A DNA stretch of 64,000 nt from Campylobacter rectus. Its GTDB lineage: Bacteria; Campylobacterota; Campylobacteria; Campylobacterales; Campylobacteraceae. The stretch is taken from NCBI RefSeq assembly GCF_004803795.1, contig NZ_CP012543.1:372001-436000 (forward strand), in the 5' to 3' direction. Shown one piece after another: positions 53,103 through 61,506 of this stretch. How positions within the stretch are numbered: position 1 is the stretch's first letter; each line of letters begins with the position of its first letter. A program made the translations under genes and the position numbers. The notes below the pieces were generated by a model. That model worked only from the letters and a program-made list of their open reading frames with translations. It ran no database searches and was not told the DNA's origin.

Positions 53103-53728
53103 ATTTTGCTTGCGCACGGGCTAGAGCGGCCTGGATTTAGCTTGCTTGATTTTGGGGCTTATTCGGATTTGATTTTGTTTGTTTGTTGCTAGGCTTTATC
53201 TTGGTTTAGATATTAAATTTAAGCCAAATCTCGTCGCGGCTGGCGGCCGGCATGAGTTTGATCGTTTGATTTGCGCGTTAAATTCGGGATTAAATTTAAT
53301 TCATTTAAATTTGCGACCGAATTTAACGAGCTTAAGCCAACTCGTAAATTCGCTCTTAAAACAGGATTAAATTTACGCGTCGTCATCTGTTTCGCGTTGC
53401 GAGGATGCCCGCGTCCTCTTAAATTTAGCGAATTTTACAGATTTTGCGCGCCTCTTTTATCTACCTAGATCCGTTTTGCATTGCTATTTTGCGCTCCGTT
53501 CCGCAAAAGCGAATTTGACCGTCTCGCATCGTTACTTAAATTTGGTCCGAGCTTGTTTTGCTCTTAAATTTATCGTGACCGACCTTGACGCGCTCGGCAT
53601 CCTCGTCGTCTCGCGCGCTATCGCCATCGGCTCGCCCGTCTGCGTTACTAAATTTTCCCAATTAGTCGATTTTAATGCATGCCCAGCATTTTTAAGCTAA
53701 AATAGGCCAAATTTTTAAAAGGATAAAC
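53103..53728. other. 625-base gap before ciaB
   Basis: AAATTT-rich sequence without a supportable gene; small open frames here have no plausible product. AAAGGATAAAC at 53718-53728 is the ribosome site of the GTG-started ciaB. Confidence 0.6.
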
Positions 53729-55558
53729 GTGAACGATTTTAAAAGATTAAACGAGCTAGTAGCTGTAGGCAAAGACGAACTAAACGCGATGTATCGGCAG
53801 CTAGATAACCCAAGCGAGGTCGTGCTAAAGATGCTAAAAATCGCCGGTTTTAAAGGGCAAAAGAGTGAAAAAATCGCAGTTTTACGCCGCATAGTCGATC
53901 TAAAAACGGAGCCGCTAGAAAACGAGTTAAAAAAGCAGGGGCGCGAGGAGGCCGCGATAGGGCGCATAAAAGACGAAGCTTTTGAGCTCGTGCGCGAGTT
54001 TTACGAAGCGCGCTTTGAAAGGCTTTTGGCGCGGATAAAAGAGGAGAAAATTTTAGACGAGTTTTACTCGGCGCTACTTAGCGGCATGCACGGCGCGGGA
54101 CTAGCGATGAACGCGTGGCAAAGCGCGTGGGACAGGCAAATCCTGCAAACGACGAATAAAGAATTCGAAGCTAAATTTGCAAGCATGGCCGAGGCGATCA
54201 AATTTATCGACGAAAACCGCCTCTATCAAAAAGACGGCTGCGAAAAGGGCGAGCGAAGCTACGGCGCAGTCATAAAAAACGGCGAAAAATACGCCTTTGC
54301 GCCGTATGCCGCGGCTTTTGAAAAAGAAGTAAAACGCGTGGCAGACGCTCTAGACGCGCTAATCAAAAATCTAAAAACGCTAGCCGCAAACGACGAGCAA
54401 AGAGCCTACGTAACGTACTTTGAAAAGCTAAAGGCGGCGTTTTGCGAGCGAGAAAACGACCGCGCGATCCCGGCGTGGCAGGACGCCGAGCGCGCGTGGA
54501 TGGATGTAAAAGGCCCGCTGCAGCCCGGCCATCCGCTCGAGTACTACGAGGATGCCTACACGCACGCCGTCGCGCTCGAGTGGGACGTGAGGCTAGCGGG
54601 GACGAGCGACTTTGACGAGGCGAAATTTAAAAAGGGCGTCATCCGCGCCTACGAGCAAATTTGCGAGCAGTGCGGTATCAAGGACGCTGCGCTAGAGCGC
54701 CAAGTGACGCAAAACGTCGCACGCACGCAGACGTACATCAGCGTGCCGATGATCTACTATGGCGCCGAGCTAAACGGGCTTTTCTCCGCGCAGGTCGTGC
54801 CAAACGACGAGACCGTGAGCAAGGAGCGCGGCAAAAAGATATTCGCTTTCGTCGAGCACGTTTACGAGAGTGCCAAGGCGAGGCCGTTTATGAAGCTTAG
54901 TGGGGAGATTTTTTCGCGCGAGTTTTTGGACTACGGGCGCGAAATTTTGTTTAAAAAGCCGCAAATTTGGAAGAAAACCTACGAGATCTCCACGATCGGC
55001 CACGAGTTTGGGCATATACTTTTCGTCGGCACCGACACGGAAAAGACGATGAACGCAGACGGCGAGTTTAAATTTATCGAGGAGTACAAGGCGACTACGG
55101 GCGGGCTCGTAAATTTCTTTATCGGCGGCGATGCGAGCTACGATATGAGCGTATTTCACGAGCTGATCGCCCGCGCGGTCGGACTTATCGCGTGGCGCGA
55201 GGTCGATGAGGTGCGCGCGTACTACTGCGAGGGGCTTATCCATCTTAGCTTGCTGTTTGACTCGGGCGCGCTTAGCTTTGAGGACGGCGCTTTGATCGTC
55301 AAATTTGACCGCGAACACTATGCTAAATTTAAAGAAATTTGCCTCGCAAACTATAAAAATTTGGCGCTTCACTACGCAAGGCGCGCTCCGGCGGGCGAGT
55401 TTTTGGCGAAATTTTGCGACAAAGAGGGCAAAAGCTACCTGCCTAAACACGCGCAGGCAAGGGCCTTTGTAGAGCACTACTATGCCCGCTACAAGGCTAT
55501 AGGAAACGAGCTTGACGAGAGCGGCGAATGGGAAAAGTGGCAAGCGAGCGAGAGATAG
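53729..55558 (+). CDS. ciaB: CiaB-type protein with HExxH motif
   Basis: A 609-residue protein of the length and neighbourhood (next to the yciA-type thioesterase, Cj0914c-Cj0915) expected of Campylobacter invasion antigen B. The sequence is not signal-peptide-bearing. It contains IGHEFGHILFVGTD near 425, an HExxH zinc motif, with Glu-rich KFIEEYKATTGGLVNFFIG about 25 residues on as a possible third ligand, reminiscent of M3-like peptidases. In C. jejuni CiaB is linked to host-cell invasion, but the family also occurs in non-invasive species, so a peptidase role is possible. Start is GTG 53729. Confidence 0.75.
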   Translation: MNDFKRLNELVAVGKDELNAMYRQLDNPSEVVLKMLKIAGFKGQKSEKIAVLRRIVDLKTEPLENELKKQGREEAAIGRIKDEAFELVREFYEARFERLLARIKEEKILDEFYSALLSGMHGAGLAMNAWQSAWDRQILQTTNKEFEAKFASMAEAIKFIDENRLYQKDGCEKGERSYGAVIKNGEKYAFAPYAAAFEKEVKRVADALDALIKNLKTLAANDEQRAYVTYFEKLKAAFCERENDRAIPAWQDAERAWMDVKGPLQPGHPLEYYEDAYTHAVALEWDVRLAGTSDFDEAKFKKGVIRAYEQICEQCGIKDAALERQVTQNVARTQTYISVPMIYYGAELNGLFSAQVVPNDETVSKERGKKIFAFVEHVYESAKARPFMKLSGEIFSREFLDYGREILFKKPQIWKKTYEISTIGHEFGHILFVGTDTEKTMNADGEFKFIEEYKATTGGLVNFFIGGDASYDMSVFHELIARAVGLIAWREVDEVRAYYCEGLIHLSLLFDSGALSFEDGALIVKFDREHYAKFKEICLANYKNLALHYARRAPAGEFLAKFCDKEGKSYLPKHAQARAFVEHYYARYKAIGNELDESGEWEKWQASER

Positions 55559-56603
55559 AGAGTTTCTTTTGTATCAAATTCGCCGGTTCTTTGGACGGCT
55601 CGCTTTGTGACGTAAATTCGGCCTATTTTGCGGGATCTGCGCTTAGCTTTCCGTGCGGCGGTTTGGGAAATTTGCGCGGCAAATTTACGAATCAGGCGAG
55701 TTTAGTTTGAAAAATTGCGTAAAATTTCAGTTTGTTTGCCGTGATTTTTTGAGCAGCGTTTGCGTCGTCCTTTTGCGCGCGGGATGAGCGCAGTCGTTTG
55801 CGCCGCATTTATCCGCAAATTCGCGAGCTTGTTTTCATTTGGCAACTCGTTTTAAGGATGTAGAATTTGATCGCTTCGCGGTATTTATGAGGCTGGCTAG
55901 GCTCGCTACATTTTGCAAACGATATCGCGATTTTAAATTCGCCGATAAAATTTTGCGGCGGTTTGGGAAATTTGCGCGGCAAATTTACGGATCAAGCGGC
56001 TTATATCGCGACGCTAGCCTCATTTTGCGGATTAGACGGATTTTATTTTCGCGAAATACGACCGAAATTCTACGTATTGCAAATGATGCGTGTTAAATCC
56101 AAAATTTGACGCGTTTTTACGCCGGGATTTTTGCTAAATTTGCGCATAAATTTGACGAGCGGATTTTGATTTTGCGGGCTTGGATTTGCGACTATGCTTC
56201 GCGAGATGAGGCGCCTTTTTGGCGGCATCTCGCGTATTTGCGCTATTTTGGCACTTAGGCGATCGGTTCGCCAGGTTGCTTGCGGCGGAGTTTGGTTGTT
56301 AAATTCGGCTCGTAAATTATCGATTTTGAGCGAGGTTGGGATACGGCTTTGCTAGCGAGCGAATTTGGGGCTTAAATTTGCGACTCATTTAGCGATCGAT
56401 TTACCTTTTACGAGCGGGCGAGACCTGCACCTTTTTAATGCTAAAGTTCGCGTTTTTGGGGTGCGGGTTTCGTGCGTCAAATTTAAACGCCGTCGCGCCG
56501 AATTTTGCGAAATTTGAAAGCAAAATTAAATGCGTAAAGCATCCTGGACCAAGGCGAAATTTGAGAGTAAATTTGCGCTAAAATTCGGGCGCAAATTTAA
56601 AAA
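55559..56603. other. Gene-free region with a 36-bp repeat
   Basis: Over 1 kb without a supportable gene. It contains a direct repeat of about 36 bp (55664-55699 and 55964-55999, beginning TGCGGCGGTTTGGGAAATTT), exactly 300 bp apart with two mismatches, a relic of a local duplication. Much of the rest is AAATTT-rich low-information sequence. Confidence 0.6.
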
Positions 56604-56667
56604 GCCGAAGCTAAAATTTGATTTTCGAGCGCAAGCTCAAATCAAAAAATCAGCTTCGGCGATTTTT
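56604..56667. terminator. Large two-sided hairpin with T-runs
   Basis: GCCGAAGCT (56604-56612) pairs with AGCTTCGGC (56652-56660); inside, GAGC-GCAA-GCTC forms a tetraloop hairpin and the flanking ATTTGATTTT/AAATCAAA parts also pair. The plus strand continues GATTTTT and the minus strand runs TTTTTAAATT, so it could terminate on both strands. No gene ends near on the plus strand (ciaB ended 1 kb before), so it may end an unannotated RNA or be a repeat. Confidence 0.55.
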
Positions 56668-56804
56668 ACGTGCAAGTTTAGCTAAAAGGCAAGCCGAATT
56701 TGCGGTCGTAAAGCAGGATAAATTTAAGCCAAAATAAGGCAAAATTCGCTGCCAAATTTAAATAAAATAGGGCGCGAAAACTTCAAAAAATAGAAAGGAT
56801 AAAA

Positions 56805-57221
56805 ATGGAAAAAACTTTAGAAGGGATGGGCGAACCGCGTATAAAAGTCGTGGCGTTGCCCAAGGATACGAACTCGGCGGGCAATATTTTCGGCGGCTGG
56901 ATAATGAGCCAGATCGACCTAGCGGGCGCGCAGGCTGCACGCGAAATCGCCCCCGAGCGCGTCGTCACGATCTCTATGCAAGAGATTATATTTAAGCAGC
57001 CCGTTTTCATCGGCGATGTCGTGAGCTGCTACGCCAAGATCGTCTCGGCGGGCAACACTTCGATCAAAACCAAGATCGAAGTTACGGCGCTACGGCTGAA
57101 TGCGGCGGGCTTTCGCGAGTGCATTCACGTCACCTCGGCGATCGCGACCTACGTGAGCGTGACCAAGGACGGCGCGAAAAAGCCGATCGATCCGGAGCTA
57201 AAAAGGGCGCACGGGTTTTGA
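56805..57221 (+). CDS. Acyl-CoA thioesterase (YciA-like)
   Basis: A 138-residue hot-dog-fold thioesterase. MPKDTNSAGNIFGGWIMSQ-type start is visible as PKDTNSAGNIFGGWIM with the catalytic Asn/Asp region, followed by QEIIFKQPVFIGDVVSCYAK and the C-terminal basic tail. YciA-type enzymes hydrolyse a broad range of acyl-CoAs in the cytosol. Normal length. AAAGGATAAA precedes the ATG. It corresponds to Cj0915, the C. jejuni neighbour of ciaB. Confidence 0.9.
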   Translation: MEKTLEGMGEPRIKVVALPKDTNSAGNIFGGWIMSQIDLAGAQAAREIAPERVVTISMQEIIFKQPVFIGDVVSCYAKIVSAGNTSIKTKIEVTALRLNAAGFRECIHVTSAIATYVSVTKDGAKKPIDPELKRAHGF

Positions 57222-57570
57222 TCTGCGTGAGCTGACCGCTGAGCTTTGCAATTAATCGGTCGGCTCGTAAAATTTTACTAGAATTTGCGCGGCGGTACGT
57301 GAGATCTGAGGTGACTTGGCTTGGCGGACTGGTAAGATTTGAATGAATTTTGCGTGCAGTCTGCCTAAATCGGTGAAAATTAGGATTGGCTTTTGGCGCC
57401 AAATAGACTAAATTTGCTAGTACTTATACGGCAAGTTCGTGAAATTTAACCGAATCTTTACGGGATTAGTGGCAAGTAGCCTAAAATTTGGTTTATTTTG
57501 CGGGAGTGCGAGTTTAGCTGGGTCGGTTATTTAGCGTAGCTGGCGGGCGGCGTTATGACTAGGCGCTTAA

Positions 57571-57875
57571 GGCTATCAAAGAGGGCGGCGACTGCATCGG
57601 ATGTGTCGCGGAGATGAGCCAGGCGCTTGCCGCGCGATACGGCATAAAGCAAGGAGACTTCATCAAAGCATGGAGTAGATACGGCTACATCATCAAGGCC
57701 GACGTCACGGATGTCGTCTGTGGCGGCGTCATCCGGATTTTGCCGCTACAGAGAGAGCCGCTACGACGAGCTAACCGGCAACGACCGGGTTATAGGCAAG
57801 AGCCCGACCTTTAAGGCCGCCGTCCAGATCCGAAGGATCGGGAGTATTTGCGAGTTAAAGCGTATCAAATCCTAA
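57571..57875 (+). pseudogene. C-terminal remnant of a molybdopterin oxidoreductase
   Basis: Frame one reads EMSQALAARYGIKQGDFIKA and GYIIKADVTD, the fold start of the molybdopterin-dinucleotide-binding domain. After a frameshift near 57740 a second frame reads RYDELTGNDRVIGKSP and TFKAAVQIRRI, the usual C-terminal end of such enzymes, stopping at TAA 57873-57875. The catalytic domains are gone. Which reductase it came from cannot be told, but it is not the torA type. Confidence 0.75.
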
Positions 57876-58242
57876 ACCAACAAGGTCATCTACGACGATT
57901 ACCATCACGCATAGTTTCTCCCCGTCCGTTTTACTCCTCGGGTGGGGTTTTGCTCAAATTTATCGTTTTAAGTTCAGGAGTTAAATTTACCACTTAAATT
58001 TAAGCGCTAAATTTTTGCCTCTTTTCGCGGGCTTACCGCGTCAAATTTTGCCAGCTTTTGCAGGTTTTCCGACTTGCCGACTCGCCACGCCGAATTTGCC
58101 TTTTCGCTACCTTGTCGCACCAAATTTGGCAGGTAAATTTAAGAGCCGCCCTTGCCCGCATCAAATTTCGCTCCCGCTTAAATTTTGTTTTAATATGCTT
58201 TTTTGTAAAATTAAAAAGTTATATTTCATAAGGAGAAAATCA
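57876..58242. other. Gap before the first binding-protein gene
   Basis: No gene. A long in-frame extension of the next gene back to 58015 is A/T-biased and lacks protein character; ATAAGGAGAAAATC before 58243 marks the real start. Confidence 0.6.
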
Positions 58243-59259
58243 ATGAAAAAACTTCTTTCCGCCTTGATTTTGAGCGCTGCGGTGGTGCTGGGAGCCGAGG
58301 TCAAAACTCTCACCGATATGACGGGCAACGAGGTAAAAATCCCCGCAAACGTGGAGCGTATCGCCGCTTTGTGGCATGCAAATAACCAAATAATCTTGGT
58401 GCTGGGAGGTATGGACAAGGTCGTTACGACCACCGATCTCATCAAGAAAAATAAGTGGTTCGCGCAGATCTATCCGCGCGTAAAAGACCTGCCCGCCGCG
58501 CTAAACGGTAACGACATCCAGATCGAGGAATTGGTCAAACTAGCTCCCGATGCGGTTGTCGTTTCAAATAAAAATTTTCAAGAAAATCTCGCAAAAAACG
58601 GCTTTAATGCGGTAAATGCGATATTTCGCGACTACGACGATATGAAAAAAAGCGTGCTGCTAACGGCGCAAATCATCGGCGGCGATGCGGCCAGCAAAGC
58701 AAAGGAGCTAAACGAAAACCTTGATGCAAACATCGCGCTGGTTAGCGAGCGCACGAGCAAACTAGAGGACGCTAAACGCCCTAAAGTGCTCCATATCGTG
58801 GGCGGCGCGAACCTGCTAAAAATCGACGGCACCAAGACGATAATCGACACTTGGATCAAGTATGCGGGCGGTAAAAACGCCGTGCAAAAAGATGGTAGTA
58901 TGATAGAAATCACGGCTGAAGAGATCGTGAGCTCAGACCCGGATATCATCATCGTAGGCGGCGCGAATAATCAAAAAGCTGTCGAGAAAATCTACGCCGA
59001 TCCCGTATTTGCAGGGCTAAAAGCGGTCAAAGACAAAAAAGTCTACGGCAACCCTAAGGGAGTGTTTAGCTGGGATAGATACGGCGCGGAGTCAGCTTTG
59101 CAAATTTTATGGGCAGCCAAAACTATCCAGCCGGAGCTCTTTACGGACATCGACGTAAAGGCCGAAACGAAGGCGTTTTATAAAAAATTTATGAATTACG
59201 AGCTAAGCGACGCGGAATTTGAGTATATTTTAAAAGGACTTAACCCGGAGGGTAAATAA
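58243..59259 (+). CDS. Iron/siderophore-type ABC binding protein, copy 1
   Basis: A 338-residue periplasmic binding protein (PF01497-type, FepB/BtuF class) with signal peptide (1-17, LLSALILSAAVVLGA). Fold marks: RIAALWHANNQIILVLGG, IEELVKLAPDAVVVSN, KVLHIVGGANLLKIDG, SSDPDIIIVGGANNQKAVEKI and WDRYGAESALQILWA. Its ligand may be haem, a ferric siderophore or cobalamin. A paralogue with a very similar 3' end follows 1.1 kb later, and a FecCD permease after that, so it probably works with that transporter. It is translated from ATG 58243. Confidence 0.87.
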   Translation: MKKLLSALILSAAVVLGAEVKTLTDMTGNEVKIPANVERIAALWHANNQIILVLGGMDKVVTTTDLIKKNKWFAQIYPRVKDLPAALNGNDIQIEELVKLAPDAVVVSNKNFQENLAKNGFNAVNAIFRDYDDMKKSVLLTAQIIGGDAASKAKELNENLDANIALVSERTSKLEDAKRPKVLHIVGGANLLKIDGTKTIIDTWIKYAGGKNAVQKDGSMIEITAEEIVSSDPDIIIVGGANNQKAVEKIYADPVFAGLKAVKDKKVYGNPKGVFSWDRYGAESALQILWAAKTIQPELFTDIDVKAETKAFYKKFMNYELSDAEFEYILKGLNPEGK

Positions 59260-59787
59260 GACGCGGCACCGAACGAACGACGTCGGCGCCCCACCTAGTA
59301 GGCAGCGCCCGTGCCGAATGTCTCATCATGCGGCGGCATATCGGTGCCGAGCGGAGTGCTATCTTATCGGCTCTTGAGGGCGGATCGTCCCGCCAAATAA
59401 GCGGTCTTGTGATGCCGAACACCAAATCAAAAGGGCACATCGGTATCAAATAAACGGCACCTCATATCGTCTCGTCACGGATAAGCGGCGTTTCATATCG
59501 CCTAATCAAGCAAACGCCGCCGTATCGCGAGCATCGTCGAAGTGTGAGTACTACCTGCATAAAGTAAGCGCATCGTTGCCCGATTATGGGTGCCGATACC
59601 CGAATGAGCGGCGTCGCTATCGTATTGCCTTACCGAAGCGGCATCCCTAACGCGCGGCGCGGCGGACAAACATAGCCGCAGCACGCTAAAACAGGTGGTG
59701 CGATGCGGAGTAAAATTTAAAACCCGCAGCTAGTATAAAAGGGCAAAACAAAGCTACAAGATAAAATTTAAAGCAAAGGAAGCGGTC
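59260..59787. other. Gap with degenerate G/C-rich repeats
   Basis: Unlike other gaps it has few AAATTT words and shows loosely repeated units like ATAAGCGGCGTTTCATATCG (about 59480), AAACGGCACCTCATATCG (59453), ATGAGCGGCGTCGCTATCG (59604) and CGAAGCGGCATC (59634), at irregular 30-54 bp steps. No gene. CAAAGGAAGCGG before 59788 gives the next ribosome site. Confidence 0.5.
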
Positions 59788-60351
59788 ATGGAAATTTCAT
59801 TTTTTACGACGCTTGAGCTCGCTCTAGCGGGCGCTTGGATACCCTCATTTGCGATGGTGCTGATACAATTTGCATATATGTTTGTCTACAAAGAGGTCGG
59901 CAAGCGCGCCACCGATACCTCGTGGTACACGCTCGCGGACAAGCGAAATGCGATCATAAGCTCGCTGCTGCAAGTAGCGCTGCTTATTTTGTCGGTGTTC
60001 GTGCCGCTTAAGACGGGTAGCGCGTGGTTTTGGATCGGAGCGGTGATCTACGTAGCGGCTTTTGCGGGCTTTATCAAGGCGTTTTACGACTATGCGGCGG
60101 CTCCTACGGACAGAGCCGCACAGGGCGGCATCTACCGCCTATCGCGCAATCCGATGTATTTCTTTTATTTCCTCGGCATGGCGGGCGTTTGCGTCGCTTC
60201 GGCGTCGCTGTGGCTACTCATAGTGATAGTGCCCTTTGCCATATACAATCATCTCGTGGTCCTGGGCGAGGAGTGCTACTGCGAGCAAGCCTACGGGCGG
60301 GAGTATTTAGAGTATAAACGCAAGACGCCGAGATATTTTTTGTTTTTCTAA
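59788..60351 (+). CDS. ICMT/PEMT-type membrane methyltransferase
   Basis: A 187-residue membrane protein with four or five helices and the C-terminal SAM-binding signature of the isoprenylcysteine carboxyl methyltransferase family: RLSRNPMYFFYFLG, then NHLVVLGEECYCEQAYGREYLEYKRKTPRYF. Bacterial members methylate lipids or small molecules; the substrate is unknown. It lies inside the binding-protein cluster in the same direction, 70 bases before the second binding-protein gene, so it may belong to that function (for example modification of an iron ligand), but this is only positional. Confidence 0.85.
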   Translation: MEISFFTTLELALAGAWIPSFAMVLIQFAYMFVYKEVGKRATDTSWYTLADKRNAIISSLLQVALLILSVFVPLKTGSAWFWIGAVIYVAAFAGFIKAFYDYAAAPTDRAAQGGIYRLSRNPMYFFYFLGMAGVCVASASLWLLIVIVPFAIYNHLVVLGEECYCEQAYGREYLEYKRKTPRYFLFF

Positions 60352-60421
60352 GGGGAGGGTAAAACCTAGGGTATGCCGCAGCCCTAGACGTTTTATAAAA
60401 TTTCAACACTAAGGAGAGAGT

Positions 60422-61453
60422 ATGTTCGTAAGGAAAAATTTGGCGCTCGTCGCCGCTTTATTTCTAGCGTTTTGTCTAAACGCCGCCGCGGGCGAGCCGA
60501 GGACGGTTAAAGATATGCGCGGAAACGTCGTCGAGCTACCGGAGAAAGTAAGCAAGGTCGCCTCGCTTTGGAACGCAAACAACCAAATCATCCTCGCTAT
60601 CGGCGAGATGGATAAGGTCGTAGCCATCGAGGGCAACGCGAAAAACAAGTGGTTTTTAAAGGTCTATCCGCGTATAGCCGAGATCGTTTCCGGGCGCAAT
60701 TCAAAAACCTCGGTCCAGATAGAGGAGCTTTTAAAACTGGCGCCCGACGTCGTTTTTAGCAGCGATATGCAAGAGCAGCTCGAAAAAAACGGCTTTAAGG
60801 TTGTAAATGTGAGGTTTAGGGATTTTGAGGGTATGCGAAGAAGCATCGAACTTACCGCCGAAGTCATCGGAGCAAACGCGCCTAAAAAAGCCGCCGAGCT
60901 TAACGGATATATCGAAAAAAATATCGCGCTGCTAAGCGCCAAAACGGATAAGATCGCGCCTGAAAGCCGCCCTAAAGTGCTTCACATCGCAGACGGTAAA
61001 AATTTGCTTAAAGTGGACGGCACGGGCACGATCGTCGATATGTGGATCAAGCTCGCAGGCGGCGTAAATGCCGTGCAAAAGGACGGATTTAAAATGGAGA
61101 TGAGCGCCGAGGAGCTCATCAATATAAATCCCGACATCATCATCGTAGGCGGCGCGGATAATCAAACGGCGGTGGAGAAAATTTACGCTCACCCGGCCTA
61201 TGCGGGATCCAAAGCCGTCGCGAACAAAAAGGTGTTCGGCAACCCAAGCGGCGTTTTTACGTGGGATAGATACGGTGCGGAGGCCGCGCTTCAAATTTTA
61301 TGGGCGGGCACGGTCATCCAGCCGGGGCTCTTTACGGACATCGACGTAAAGGCCGAAACGAAGGCGTTTTATAAAAAATTTATGAATTATGAGCTGAGCG
61401 ATGCGGAGTTTGGATACATACTGCACGGCCTAGGCCCGGACGGAAGCAAATAG
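60422..61453 (+). CDS. Iron/siderophore-type ABC binding protein, copy 2
   Basis: A 343-residue paralogue of the protein at 58243, with signal peptide (1-22, LALVAALFLAFCLNAAA). Same landmarks: VASLWNANNQIILAIGEMD, KVLHIADGKNLLKVDG, NINPDIIIVGGADNQTAVEK and WDRYGAEAALQILWA. The 62 bp at 61328-61389 are identical to 59137-59198 of copy 1, while most of the rest differs, which points to recent gene conversion. It may hold a related ligand with other preference. The tannase-like gene follows 53 bases later. Confidence 0.87.
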   Translation: MFVRKNLALVAALFLAFCLNAAAGEPRTVKDMRGNVVELPEKVSKVASLWNANNQIILAIGEMDKVVAIEGNAKNKWFLKVYPRIAEIVSGRNSKTSVQIEELLKLAPDVVFSSDMQEQLEKNGFKVVNVRFRDFEGMRRSIELTAEVIGANAPKKAAELNGYIEKNIALLSAKTDKIAPESRPKVLHIADGKNLLKVDGTGTIVDMWIKLAGGVNAVQKDGFKMEMSAEELININPDIIIVGGADNQTAVEKIYAHPAYAGSKAVANKKVFGNPSGVFTWDRYGAEAALQILWAGTVIQPGLFTDIDVKAETKAFYKKFMNYELSDAEFGYILHGLGPDGSK

Positions 61454-61506
61454 CCGAATTTGAGCGGATTTGCGGGTAGATCTCGCAAAATCAAAAGGGA
61501 GTAAAG

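Noticed and set aside
54770-55543. 257-codon minus-strand frame opposite ciaB
   Set aside because: It lies wholly antisense to a well-supported gene, is rich in Arg/Val/Leu as expected of a shadow, and has no start signals.
58015-58242. N-terminal extension of the first binding protein
   Set aside because: The signal peptide and ribosome site are at 58243; the extension has no homologous character and would bury the signal.
59394-59640. CRISPR-like spacing of repeats
   Set aside because: Units are strongly degenerate, steps vary from 29 to 54 bases, and no cas gene is near.
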